Of a stretch of 64,000 bases of DNA, positions 24,892 through 37,167 are shown in pieces (the stretch's first letter is position 1; every line of letters begins with the position of its first letter). The notes under the pieces are model-generated. The model saw only the letters and a program-made list of their open reading frames with translations. It was not told the origin of the DNA and made no database searches. The translations under genes were made by a program, and so were the position numbers. The stretch is from Ulva prolifera (Eukaryota > Chlorophyta > Ulvophyceae > Ulvales > Ulvaceae), in the NCBI GenBank assembly GCA_023078555.1, contig CM041204.1:1150923-1214922 (forward strand). Direction: 5' to 3'.

Positions 24892-26944
24892 GGGAGTCAA
24901 GGCAGCAGCCACAGCGGCAGGCCTGTCTCTTCGTCTTCCGCAATCGCAGCAGCCAGCGCGGCGTCCGTCAACGAGCACGGGTGCCCCGCCGGCCACGCCT
25001 GCGAGGCAGTGACCGCGATGCGCCCGCCGAACAGCGCGTCCACATCCCCGGCCACCACCGGGTCCGACAGGGTTCGCCCCCGGCCGACCGTGAAGCTCAC
25101 GGCCTCCGCGGCCGGCGCCGCGGCAGGCCGCGCCTCAGCACCCGGCCCACCCCCGCGGGCGCGCTGCGCCACAGCGGACGTCTGGTCCTGCGAGACAAAG
25201 GCCCCCGCAGCGAGGGCCCCCTGAGAGGGGGCTGCCAGGGTCTGGGAGGGGAGGCTGCGGCCCCAGAGGTCGCGGTCGGTGGCGCCGCGGCGGGAGAGGT
25301 CCTCCTGGGGGCCATCCGGCGCTGCATGCTCCCCCCGTTCGACCTGGTCCCTGCAGCGCAGGGGCTGACTGACGATTAGGGTGCTGTGATTTCAGGGCAG
25401 GCACATCCAAGTTCAGCGTATCTCCGAACCTGTTGAACAACCAAATTCGGACCATCCAGGAAGACTTGCAGCGAGCTTCAACACCCAACCACACTCACAA
25501 AGTGTGACGATGGTCATTGAGATGTTTTTCCAGAGCCTGTCACTGAAAAATGGGATCGCATGCATGGCATGACTGTCCATCACCATGAGTGCGCCGGTGC
25601 CATCTCGTCACGTCAGATGTTGGGTTACATCATGTAAGTTACATGGCAGGCCCAGGGCGCCCCCGGCACATGTAGGAGGTGTGCCGCACACCGGTGCCAG
25701 ATGACGCCGCAGCGCGCCGCCGCAAACCGCGGGTGCTGTGCGCTGTGCGGGAGACGAGGGGGCACGCTGACGTTGAGGAAGATGTCGGCGTCGGCAAACG
25801 CGGCGCGCAGCACGCCCTCTGCCTCCTCTGGCCGCAGCATGGCTGCAAAGCACACAGAACACGCTCAGCTGCATGCAGCTGCTATGCCTGGAACCTGACT
25901 GTTTCGGATGCTGGAAAGAGCTTCAAACGATGTATCGTGCAGCTGAAAAATTGGGCTGCGGGTGTGGCGCAAGGACAGAGAAGCACTCGCAGTGACGAGG
26001 AGGGCTCTGTCATTAAACAGCATGCGATGACATCCGGGACGGATTGACATCATGTTGCAGCTAGTTGCAGCATCGAAGGGTTACAGGAAAAGTGGCAGTG
26101 TGCATGGGTCAAACAAAAAGCAAAAGCTCAGGCATGCGCATGACAGAGCACCAAAGCATGCTACAATGCATGGCAACCGAATGCTTGAAAGGGTGCCGGA
26201 GGGAGTCGATCGGTGGCGCACACGCAGGTCGCGCCCGGGGGGGCACCTCCCCTCCCAGCGACCAGCAGTCCTCCAGCGCCCATGCACCGCCGCCGCCGCC
26301 GCTGCTGTGCGCTGCGCGGGAGACGGAGGGGTGCAGCGGCACGCCGACGCCAAACGCGCAGCGGCCGCGCTCGGGGAAGGGGTAGTGTGCGCGCGGGAAG
26401 TTCACGGCGGCAGGGAAGCCGCGGGCGGCCTGCAGCGAGAGCTTCACGGCGGGTAGCATGTCCCACAGCGCTGCAGGCGCACAGGGTGGAGTCGCGGCGT
26501 ATGCATGGCCTCTGCCGGCACACTCTGCCGCTGGAATGCATGGCAATGAAGAAGGTTGTAACAGCTCGTTGACCAGCGGTGACGAGGTGCGAAGCCGCAA
26601 TGGTATATGTACGGGGACGTGTGTGAGGATCTCAATATTATATTAATACATATGTGCAGCGAGAGAGGCGGAGGTCCCCAGGATGCATACGCCGCAAGGA
26701 TGTGAGCTGCAGAGCAGATGGACGGGGGGGGGGGGTCAAGATGGCCCGACCCCGCTACACACCGCCCCCCTGGGCCTTTTCGCACATTGCACAGACATGA
26801 CCCTCCGCGACCCTTGACGTAAACTGCATCTCGCCCGGCCAATCGCAGTTGCACACGGCTCAAATAAAACTTGAAGACCCATCGACTTGAGGGACACATG
26901 CATGTATCGCATTGCATCGGTCAAGACTGGAGGCGCGGCGCACG

Positions 26945-26991
<47 letters not shown>

Positions 26992-27831
26992 ACCGTCTAA
27001 GACCGGCTCCCAGGGTGCGGCATGCTGTGTGCTGGCGAGGGAGCAGGCGAGGGAGGGCACGCCGGCGACGGCGCTCTGCCGCGTGAGCGCCACTGCCACG
27101 CTCCGGTCCGCGTCGGGCCTGCACAGCGGCGACAGCTCTCGCACGCTGACTCAGCCAGAGAGCTTGACCTTTCCTGGCTTCTGGCGGCAGCTCCGTTGGC
27201 TGTACGGGAAGTACAGTGAGATGAAGCCCCAGCCATCCGGTCTTGAGATACAATCGGCTGCCTAGACTGATGTAGAGCGATTGGCGGACTGGTCCATTTT
27301 GTCCAGCGGATGCAGACGTGCTGGTGGCGCTGGGATGCATACATGCATGCATGCATGCATGCGCGCACGGCAGACTACGCTCTGTGTCCTTTGCGGCTGT
27401 GAAGACTGAGGGAAAGTACAGTGGGGAAGTAAAGTGGGGTCAACGAGGAACAACAGCCAACTGTACCCGGAATTCCCGGAAGGTGACCGGTGGGCATGCA
27501 GATGGCGTGGCATGTATGGGCGGTGAGGCACTGTTCAGCCAGTTGAGCCTTTGGGCACAGTCCCATGGAGTGCGTCGCTATAGCTGGGCACCATCGGATT
27601 TTTCAGTCCACGGTGGCTGTCCGGACATGCAATTGCAGCGTGACAGTGATGCCAGACACACCCGACCGCAGAGCCCTTGCCAAGCACGATGCACAGCACC
27701 GGGTCTAGCCCAAGAAACGGACACAGGCCTTGCTTGGGATCTGTGGCTATGCTGATTGCGTCTGTTGCAGTGCCTTTCACTCTGTATGCCGTGTAGCTGT
27801 CGTTTTGTGTTTCGAGTGGCACCTGCAGCAG
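24892..27831 (-). CDS. SurE-like survival protein / 5'-nucleotidase family, divergent
   Basis: SurE proteins are metal-dependent nucleotidases. Matching pieces on minus, in order, are as follows. The exon from about 27831 has YTAYRVKGTATDAISIA, the conserved GTPADC region. The exon at about 27111-26994 has AVAGVPSLACSLAS, the region after SGTVAAAREA. One at about 26473 has AVNFPRAHYPF and one at about 25846 has ADIFLNVSVP, matching the family LNVNVP. The last, about 25360-24892, has DVDALFGGRIAVTASQ, matching the terminal D..A...G.I.VTP. The N-terminal NDDG and the SGIN motif are not visible. They may sit in unrecognised exons, or the gene may be decayed. The two LNVNVP-like exons share a similar stretch (CGTCTCCCGC, CAGCGCACAGCA) and may be an exon duplication. 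Exon limits are approximate. Confidence 0.5.
26947..26990. repeat. G44 homopolymer
   Basis: Forty-four uninterrupted G on plus. On the minus sense strand of the SurE-like gene it is a C tract that starts a few bases after the donor of the exon ending at 26994. The length may be inexact for assembly reasons. Confidence 0.85.
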
Positions 27832-28221
27832 TGAAGTCGCGATGTTTGCCCTGAAAGCTGGGTCAACGCCAGGCCAGTGCACATGAGCACATCATGGTGA
27901 CTGACCACGCACAGAAATGTACCAATGTGCTAATCGCCTGAGATTCGTGCAAGACGCATGTATGGTTTGGCGTGGTGTGTTGATCGTTAAGTCACGATGG
28001 AGACATTTGATACAGTCTCGCTTTAGCCTACGTAGACCTCACAAAGGTATAGATGAGAGGCGCAAAGTTCATAGCTTCATAGCAGCTGAGCCGTTTCTGA
28101 GAGATGCTACACGAAGTTCGGTGTCTCTGGGCAAAGGGCAGGTCACATACAGCCGTTTCATAGTAGCCAGCCCAACCACAATCGGCAGCACGACCTGCGC
28201 AAATTATTATAATATGTGGCA

Positions 28222-28460
28222 CTAGCCCTGAGCGGAGAGGCAGCGCACGGCGTCCACCGTCGAGCCTACGGACGATTCTAACTGTGCGAATGGTGACTCT
28301 TTCCTTGCGCTGCTGAGTGCCACCACAGCCGCATCGTGGATCGCATCAGCCACTAGTAAAGCAGTTTCATGCATATGATCATCTGATACCTGCCCATCAC
28401 TTGCCAATATTATCCCCGCGGCCTTCACGACCGCGGAGTCTCTGCAACCGCGACGTCCGA
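28222..28460 (-). CDS. Possible terminal exon, unknown helical protein
   Basis: After an acceptor (GCGGTTGCAG, near 28460) the minus frame reads about 78 residues to a stop. It includes AAGIILASDG, ALLVADAIHDAAVVALSS and STVDAVRCLSAQG. Composition and acceptor look genic, but no family is recognised. It could be an N-terminal part of the neighbouring SurE-like gene or a separate small gene downstream of UFD2. Confidence 0.3.
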
Positions 28461-28518
28461 CCCCGGGTCCCTTACAAGCCCGGAAGTGCGTCTCACTTCG
28501 TATCTGACCAAGCATCAT

Positions 28519-29685
28519 GATTTATCGGGACATTTTAGTGTAAATAGTGCCGTCTACACTAAGTTCACGCAACAATCACATGCGAACCATCGCATGCAGA
28601 GCTACCTGCCGATACAGTATCCAATGACAGTCGCGCATGATAGTGCAGTCTGCACAGTGCACTACAGTGACGTTACGAATGTTGTCAAGAACATCGAATT
28701 TGGCGAGAATATACGGCTCGAACGTGCATGTTCGAATATTTGCAGTGCCGAGAAGCGTGGTCCACAAGCCAAGCCAGTAGCCACAGAGCACGGTTCACTA
28801 CCGAAGCGAATCAACGCAAAGCACGCCCAACCACCCCCCTCATAGCCCACCCAAACGTAAGGCGCGTAATCTTCTCACGTACACAGTCATCTCATCAGAT
28901 CCTTGCCAACGACAGAAGTCAGAACACTTGTCTACATCCAACAGGAGCTGCGCTCCCAACTGGTGTTGTGTGGGAGAGTTGCATGCCCATCACAGACACA
29001 CACGAGACAAATTTTCAAGCACCTGAGAGCGATCATAGCGGCAGCTCACTCATCTACTCAACTCTGACTTGTCTACATTGGCATTCGCAGCAGCACCGCC
29101 AGTCCCCAACACACCTCATGTGAGAGGCATGCCATCGATCCCCACGACCACCTCTACTTCAACCAGCACCAGACGCTCATCACAGAGCACTGGCACTCCG
29201 TGATACCCAGAGACACATGCACCTTGACACCCACGCCACAAGCTTCCACCCCTGCAGTGCTGCATCCATCACTGCGGAACAACAGCAGATGCAGACATGC
29301 ACAGCACGGCACAGTGCAGCAATCGCAAGCGGAGGCCTACACTCGTTGGCTCAAGCCGGTGTGCCCGCATCTGTCTGATCGAGCTTGCTCAGTTAATTCA
29401 GCCACCCGCTTCACAGTAGGTGGCTTCTCCACTCCACAGCATTTCGAAGGTGACGCAGATCAGAAATGACCCCAGGCACAACCTGTGGGTCTGCTTCTAG
29501 TGCAGCCACGACAGCCAATTTCGAACGTTAAGCTGCCAATGTGCGCTGCTTTGCTGCCGGTAGCCGGACAGAGTCTTTGATGAATGAGTGACATTGATGG
29601 ATAATCATAGCCAGCAAGGACGGTGCGTGCGCCGGTAGCAAGGGAGCGTTAGATTGCCTCGAGGTACGAGCGCTCTCCACGGGCG
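28519..29685. other. Intergenic or intronic, nothing recognised
   Basis: AT-richer than its surroundings. No supported exon was found. The 3' untranslated region of the UFD2 gene lies at its right end. Confidence 0.4.
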
Positions 29686-32600
29686 CTATGCACCGCGGCG
29701 CGCTGCCCGCCGCTCCGAGATCCACCGGTGGATGCGCTCCTTGAGTTCGGTGGCGGGGATGAGTTCGGAGGCTTGCAGAGGGGCGCGGTTGATCGGGTCG
29801 CGGGGGTCTGTCATTAGGTGGCGCAGGATGTTGGGACGATCAATGACCTGGCGGCTGGAGGGCAGGATGACGGGGTCGCGCATCAGGGTGCTCATGATCG
29901 GGTCGACGAAGTCGTCGGGCGCGTCCTTGATCAGCTGCACCCCAGCACTGCCAATGTCAGCGATGACGTCACGGGCAGGGAAGAAATAGGGTAGGGGAAA
30001 GGGGACTTTTGGGGCGGGGGTGGGGGGGACGACTCAGATTGTATGCCAAATATCCAGTGCAACGCCAGCATCGACACACCGACGTTATGCACACCCACAG
30101 CAGCATGAGCCCAATCATGACATGGCTTTCACACCAACTTGTTCGAAACACAGCCTACTCTCAAGGAGGGGGAAGGGCGGGAAGGGGAGGCAGGGTGCAG
30201 TGCTGTGTGCTGGGCGGCGGCACACCTCGTCGTCTTCCCGCACGCGCAGCACGGTCGCCTGCTGCACCGCGTCGGCGAGGTCGTCGAGGGTGATGGCCAT
30301 GGCGGAGGTGAAGCCGGGGAGGCCGCGGTCGGCGGCGATCGCGGAGGCCTCGGTGAAGTTCTGGGGGCGGTAGCTGCGCGCGTCCTCGGCGATCGCGAGC
30401 GCGAAGCGGTGCTCGCGGTCGGCCGCGAAGATGTGCACGAAGATCGAGAGGATGCTGCCGAGCAGCTTCTTCGGGTCGAACTCGTACTGCACAGCAATGG
30501 GGGCAGGGGTGGGTGTGCGGTGGTGTGATCGCGTGAGGGCATTGGGGGGGTGGGGGGAGGATCCTGCCCTGTGCATGAGCGCCGCAGGCACACAGCACAG
30601 CATTGTGACGGCTTGCTACGCAGTGGATGGGGCTGTATAGCAGGCAAACAGCTCAGCCTGTGCAAGGCAGCACAAATTTGAACCACGGCCGAGCTTCATC
30701 GAGCCATGTGCGGCAGGACACAGGGGTCGCTGCGACGGGCGCTGGCTTGTTTGACACCGGCTCTACGCGTTGGTGCTGTTGTGGTGGGGGATGCACATCC
30801 ACAGCGGCGAAATGCTCGAATTCAAACTTTACGAACCACATCCCGCACGTGTAGAGTGACACTGAATCTGAATTGACTGAGCCGTATCCTTGTGTACGAA
30901 CAGCCTGGGGTGGTGCACAGTGACCAACCCCCGCAGCAGCGCAGCATGGCCCCGTTTTTTTTTTTGGCGTGCACCCGACACGGCGGCCCGGAACGGAGGG
31001 GCACAAGTATTCGTCCTATCCCGTTCGGGATCCAGGTGGGTGCGTGGTGATCAGGTGGGTGTGTGGTGACCAGGTGGGTGCGTGGTGATCAGGTGGGTGT
31101 GTGGTGACCAGGTGGGTGCGTGGTGACCAGGTGGGTGCGTGGTGACGAAACCACATAGTTGAGGCGTGACGCCGGGGCGCACCTTCTGAGGGTTTTTGAC
31201 GGAGAGGCGGCTTCGGTCCGGCCCGACGAGGTGGCGCAGGAAGTAGTTGAGCATCTGCGCGATGCGCCCGACCATCTCGTCCGCGAGCAGCGGCTGCGGC
31301 AGCTCTGCACTCGTGGCCACGAGCATGCTCACGAAGCGGTCCGCTGACCGCAGGTAGAACTTGACCTTGCTGCCGACCTCCTCAATGGCGCGCCTGCACG
31401 GCCAGTAAGCCTCGTCGGCACCGCTGCCACTGATTGGGGAATTGATTTCTGTCCGCTGAAGCGGATGCGTGGTTGCAGTGCGGAGCGCGTTTAATCGTGC
31501 TTGGCGGTCGCAGCCACATGCATGTTTGGTGGTGCCGTAAGCACTGCCTCGCTCTTGACAAGAATTCCCCAGGGTCCTTGCGGTGGCCAGCGTGTCAGCG
31601 TTCAACAAAGTTCATACGAGACCCTGCGATGCTTTAATCCTTTCTGACAGGTGGCATGTGCCCAAGCAGGCAGATGCAGGTCTCCACCGTACACCGCTTG
31701 TAACACCGCGCATGGGTCGAACAGCACTTACGGGGCCCCGTGCGAATATTGAAGATGCTGGGCGGGGGAGGGGGTGGGGGGGGGGGGGGGGGACGCACCT
31801 GTGGTCCTGCTGCTGCCGGAAGGGCATGTTCGCCCACTCCGGGCTCGCCGCGACCGCCTCCTTGTCCTTGATCTCCGGCAGGGCCTTCATCGCCTCGTCG
31901 AGGAGGTAGATCGAGTCGTTCACGAGGTTGTTCAGGAATCGCAGGTACAGCCCGGGGTGCATCTCGTCCCGCGCTGCACGGCAGCCACGCCGTCACACGG
32001 CCACGCCTTTCGGCATGCATATAAGCGGCGATATGCTGAGCTACGCATGAGCACATCAATGGCTTGGAGGTCATGCAGGGGCCTTTTACAGCGCAATGGC
32101 AGCATGCTGCCTAATGGTCGTCCCGCCATCGCATCTACCGCCTACAGACACATTCCTGGAGAGGTGCCGATAGCAGCCCTCAAGGCCCCACCAGTCCCAG
32201 GCGAAGAGGGCGGGCACACCGATCTTGCGCCAGGTGTCGAGATGCGCCGGGATCGTCCACAGCCACTCAAGGAGCTCCGAGATCTGGCTGCGCATCGAGA
32301 ACTTCTCGTAGAACTGGTTGCCGCGGTCCGTGTACTCGACGTCCTTGTAGAGCTCAAACAGCGCCGGCACGAGGTGCGCGGCAACGCCCGGGTGCATCGT
32401 GAACAGCGGCTCCATGTCCGGCTGGTTCCGCGGCCTGCACACCGAGCTCAGCCCATAGGGTCAATCAGGGTATGAATGCATGCATGCATGCGGGAGAGCG
32501 TACTGCAGACGGCGCAGCTGGGTGCTCAAGAACCCTGTGATTGGCACACGGGCTGTGTCGTGCCAAAACACACCGCACTCTAGATCATACTTGCGGTAGC

Positions 32601-35600
32601 ATCGGACGGATGCGTGAAGCTTTGGGGCAAGCTCGGCGAGCTCATGGGATGCATGCACCTACAGTGCCGGGCTGCCCCGGCGCAGGACGGTCGCAGCGGC
32701 CGTGCGGTGTGTTGGGGTCGTGCCTGCGGCGGGAGGCGGCCGAGCTCGGGATCCACTGGTGCAGCACCGTGCACAGGGTGTACCGCAGGTACGGGTTCGC
32801 GACGTGCGACGGGCTGCCCATGAGCGCCGTACACGCGAGGATGACGTCATCCATGCGCGCCATGTCGTCCGGGCCCACCGGCGCGAGCATCATCAGCGTC
32901 GCGACGTCCGAAACAAAGTGTTCCGGAATCATCCGGAACGCCGGCGGCGGCGCCGCGGGCAGCGGCAGCGCGACTTGCCCGGGGGTGGTCCCGGTGGCGA
33001 CGTGGATGAGCCACGCGCACATGAGCTGGCACCACTGGATGAGCTGGGACTGGAGCTCAGAGTCCTGCAGGGCGACCTGGAGGCCGACGAACGTCGCGCC
33101 GAGGCCGCTACTCTGCAGGGCAGCAACTCGGTTTACTGGTTGAGGGTGTTTTCAGGTTGAGGGTGTTTTCAGCCACTCGGTTCAGGGGTGTCTTCTATTA
33201 GAACAAGAGCATCCTATAGAAGAGACCAGTGCTCTAGGTGCCACACTGTTTGAGTCCAGCGATATGGGTGCCGCTGGAGCCTCGCACGTCGCAACGTACA
33301 AGGTTCTGGACTTTCACATAGATCCCGAAACTCGAAAGCGGCGAGTCAACATGCATGCCTCAGCTGTGCACACACGGGGCCGGCTCCAGCATGGGGCCGT
33401 CTGCCGCCACACGCCATGCCGCATGCAGTCACCGTGAGTAATGGCTCTCAGTGCAGACTTACTGAGTCGCATGGGCACACCTGCCTTCGCGGTGAACCAA
33501 CCAATGACATGGAGAGGGATGGCTGACAGGCTCACGGGTGCTCTCACAGCTAGCACTCCACCAGCTCCCGGGATTTCACATACGGGGTGTGTGAGCGAGC
33601 TGGTCACAGCACAATACAGCAAGCGCACAAGCGAGCGCCTCGTTATTATTTTGTCAGAGATGCTCTCTTTTCGGCAACAACGCACCGATTGGCTAGCAGC
33701 GCCACAACACGCCTGCCCCGGTCCACATGAGCACAGCACAGCCACCCCACAGCACAGCCACCCAACCACACAGGCACCGCCGAAAGTCTGCCAGACACGG
33801 CACCGCACAGCTGATGAGGACGGGTGAGGACCGGTGAGTATGCATGGGGTATATGGGCGCACATGTAGCCGCGCGCGCGCGAGCGCGTCGCCGTTGCGCG
33901 CCTGTCGCTCGAGCATGCGCATGCCCGGCTGGATCTCGTTGAGCTTTTCCCGCAGCTTCACGACGCCGAGGTGCAGCGCGTGCGCCGTCAGGAAGAAGCA
34001 CTCCGTGATGAAGTGGAATTGCGGCGCGGCGTCAGCGGCGGGGGGCGCGGCGCTGAGCCACTGCTTCACCTCTGCCGCCGATGCCGCGAGCCGGGCCTCG
34101 GAGTCGTCGAAGCGGAGGAGGCCCGTGTTGCGCAGGTACCTGCACTGCGACTAAACATACCATCGCCGTCGTGGCGGGCGCAGCGAGGCGAGACATTGGT
34201 ACGTAGTTACAAAGGACAGAGGCCGGGCAGCGAGCCGTTGCCAGGACTACACACGCAAAACCACTCACGCAGTCATGGCACTAGGCCGGGTACGAGCATG
34301 TACCACAGCCCGGCCGGTGATGCCGGCCAAAGATTGAAGCCCCGCACGGAGCACATTGGTATGTATGTATGCATGATTACATAGCTTCTTTAACATGTGT
34401 AAACTTTGAGATCAAATCAAATCAGATAACAAGCAAACTTATTCATGGTGAGTTCGTGTTAACTGCATTTGTTGAGTACTTCGGTGCTGGCCGCGTGGAG
34501 ATTGACTTTTCCGACGTATTTCAGGGCGACGGGCAGGGGTGAGCCGACCCTTCCACCAATGCAAATAAGGCAAGCGTACAACGGGGAGGGGCTGCGTGAG
34601 AGTGAAGGGCCACAAAACTGACAAATTCCATTCTGCATTGGAGCATGCAGGCGGTGGCGTTGGCGTGCACCGCTACCCTGCCAGAGGTGAAAGAAGGCTG
34701 TATTTGTACGTCTCTCGACGAAGAGAGAAGACTTGCAGCTGCTGCTTCCAGCCGTAGATACACAGTGCATCAGTTTGCCTATGAGCATGTGGTGGCACAC
34801 ATGCATGATCGTGCGTGCAGCCACACGGACATGGGCGGCGGCGGCCGTGACCAGGGCCACCACCATTTGCAGCAGCGGCTGTGAAACTCCTCCTCTGGCA
34901 GCCATGCGCCCATGTGCAAAAGCTGCTTTGGCCAGCATTCATCGGAGCACGCGTACGTTCGATGAGCACAGGTTGTGCGTGCAGGCACTGCTGGCACCGA
35001 TGCAGTGCACAACCGATGACAACAGCACCCGCGGCACAGCGCAGGACGGGAGGGGAGAATCGCACTCCAGGTTGATGAACTGCCTGGCTTTGCCCGAGTA
35101 GAAGTCAGTGAATGGCCCACACAGGTGTAGCAGCACTCGGTCGAGGTTCAGAATGAACCCATCTGACGTCGCCTTGGCGTCAGTCACGTGCATCTTCGTC
35201 CTCTCCTTGTCACACTGCAGTGCTGTGGCGATCCACTGCAGGACGCGGGGCCTCGTGTCCTTTGAGAGGAGGAACTTGGGGCTGAACAGGGCTGTGAGTG
35301 CGGCTAGGAGGCCCCGGGACGGCCCTTGCAGTGTCTCCATCGCCTGAAGGTGACACAGCACCGGATTCAGTGGCGGAGATTGCGGTGTGGGGGGATCGCT
35401 GTGACACCCACCGGCAAACTGCACTTTGCGAATTGCCAAGTATATTTCGTACTTGCACGGTCAGTCACATTGTATGGGCCCTTACCGGGCAGCATCGCAG
35501 GTCCACAAAGACGTAGCTAGCAAGAGACGGCTCAGGAGTCAGGGCTCTGATATGTGCGGCCTTAGATCTCCCAAGGTATGGGATAGTGATGACAACTTCG

Positions 35601-36587
35601 CAGGTTGTTTGAAGACAGGCAGCCCACCTGGGTAAGCTGCGCTGGATTCTGATAGTCAACCGTGTCCAGGCACAGCTGCCGCACAGAAGGCTTTGCCTCC
35701 TCATCTACAGTGTCGACGAGGAAGGAGATGCCCATGAGGCCTGCCAGTGCAGCACCACGTTGAAAGGCCCGCCCATGTGGGGCATCCGGCAAGAAGGCCT
35801 TGCTAGAGACAACTGCTGAGGCCAGAGGCTTGCACTCTAGCAGGTATATCCATGCTTGCACAAGCGCGTTGTAATCGCCCAGGACAGAGCACCCACGTGC
35901 ACGCCTGCCCAGTTCGAATACGATGCTGTGCAGGGCTGCACGGAACTCGTCTTCTGGAGCACAGGCTAGCGATCTCGAAAGAAACCCCCGCGGCAGTGGG
36001 ACAAGCCCATCTGATTGACTAGATGTCGCATCCATTAGATTGTCATGTGGGACGCTGAGCCACAGGGCGTCGAGAAGTTGCAGGGCTCCCCGGGCTTGCA
36101 AGCTGGGTGGTTGAGGGATGATTTGCTCATCTGACATGGCAAGCCAGACCATGGATGCTAGCTGCTCCTCAACGCTGTCTTGAAACGCTCGGATGTCGGA
36201 ATCTGACTTCTGACCTTGCCTCAGTATGTCGCTGACCTCAGGTGTCGAGACACGCTGGAAGCAGGACAGCAAATATGGGATGGGAGGCAGGGGATACTGA
36301 GCGGGTGCGGTCTCCACCAGGCGGGCCATCAGAATAAGATCTAGTTTATCCACGGAAAATGAGCTTCCCATGTTGGATTGCTGCCATTCCTGAAGCCATA
36401 CACTGTGTCGGTACCGGCGACAACGCTGTTGTCGACGATCCTGCCACCATCCCAGATACCTTGCAATGCGTACCTGAGCCATGTCATGCAGAATAACGAC
36501 TGGAGGATTCGCATCCGGGATGGAGTCATGATCTGCAAGCCCGACGCGAAGGACCTCGACCAGCGCTCGGTGCTCGGAAGCGGCCAT
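29686..36587 (-). CDS. UFD2: Ubiquitin conjugation factor E4 (UFD2/UBE4), complete, ten exons
   Basis: E4/E3 ubiquitin ligase that extends ubiquitin chains with CDC48/p97. Exons are 36587-36474, 36380-35628, 35343-35066, 34139-33863, 33112-32784, 32434-32220, 31973-31799, 31393-31183, 30486-30226 and 29934-29686. Every junction is GT-AG and every phase matches. The total is 2,862 nt, 953 residues plus stop, close to yeast Ufd2 (961). The N-terminal half has LPYLLSC-like (IPYLLSCFQR) and WIATALQ repeats. The core shows FITECFFLTAHALHLG, MIPEHFVSDVATL, NPYLR, LVPALFELYKDVEYT, QFYEKFSMR, YLRFLNNLVNDSIYLLDEA, MLNYFLRHLVGP and YEFDPKKLL. The C-terminal U-box starts DDFVDPIMSTLMRDPVILPS and ends at RIHRWISERR. 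An in-frame TGA lies seven codons upstream of the ATG, which supports this start. It is divergent from the DUF1279 gene. Confidence 0.95.
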
Positions 36588-37167
36588 TTCTGCCTCAAAC
36601 TCAGCTCAGCGATAACAGTCAGTTTCTGGCATAGTCCTATCTACTGTAACCTGCTATTTGTCGAAATTCCGCCATTGCCGAAGTCAAACAAGCCTTCGCT
36701 TTGACGTACGTGTATGACATGGCCCAGAAAGCACGCGTGTTGTTCTGGACATACTTGACGGCACACAGCAGTCCACTGCTGCACTTCCCATCTTCGAACG
36801 CAGCAGATTTGGTCATTCCCTGCCGTGCTGTAACGTGGCTGTTGATCGCCCCGAGAAGCCGCGATGTATCGCGACACATCTGGCTGAGCACTCGCACTCA
36901 CCATGTGCGTTGCGTGACACGCGTGCACTCAAGCACCGTACGCGGCAGGCACGCGCAAGCGGTGGCCCAGTGTACGATCCTCTGTGTACGTATCATGGAC
37001 AGTACGACCTTGATGACTGTGATGGACATGCACAAGGTTGTTACGTGCTTCGGATGGAGCGCCAACTCTTGCACCCGCCTGTATGCTGTACGGGGCTGTG
37101 TCACCACGCAACACATTCAGCCTAGCAAGAACGCGATCAGTATCTTTGCAACGTACGTAAGCGTGCC
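36588..37167. promoter_or_regulatory. Divergent intergenic region, probable shared promoter
   Basis: About 580 bases lie between the ATG of the minus-strand UFD2 gene and the first plausible ATG of the plus-strand DUF1279 gene. I see no clear TATA box or known motif. The call rests on layout only. Confidence 0.4.

Noticed and set aside
30115-30686. Long overlapping frames on both strands near 30.3 kb
   Set aside because: Only 30226-30486 minus fits UFD2 in phase; the others are shadows of GC-rich coding DNA.
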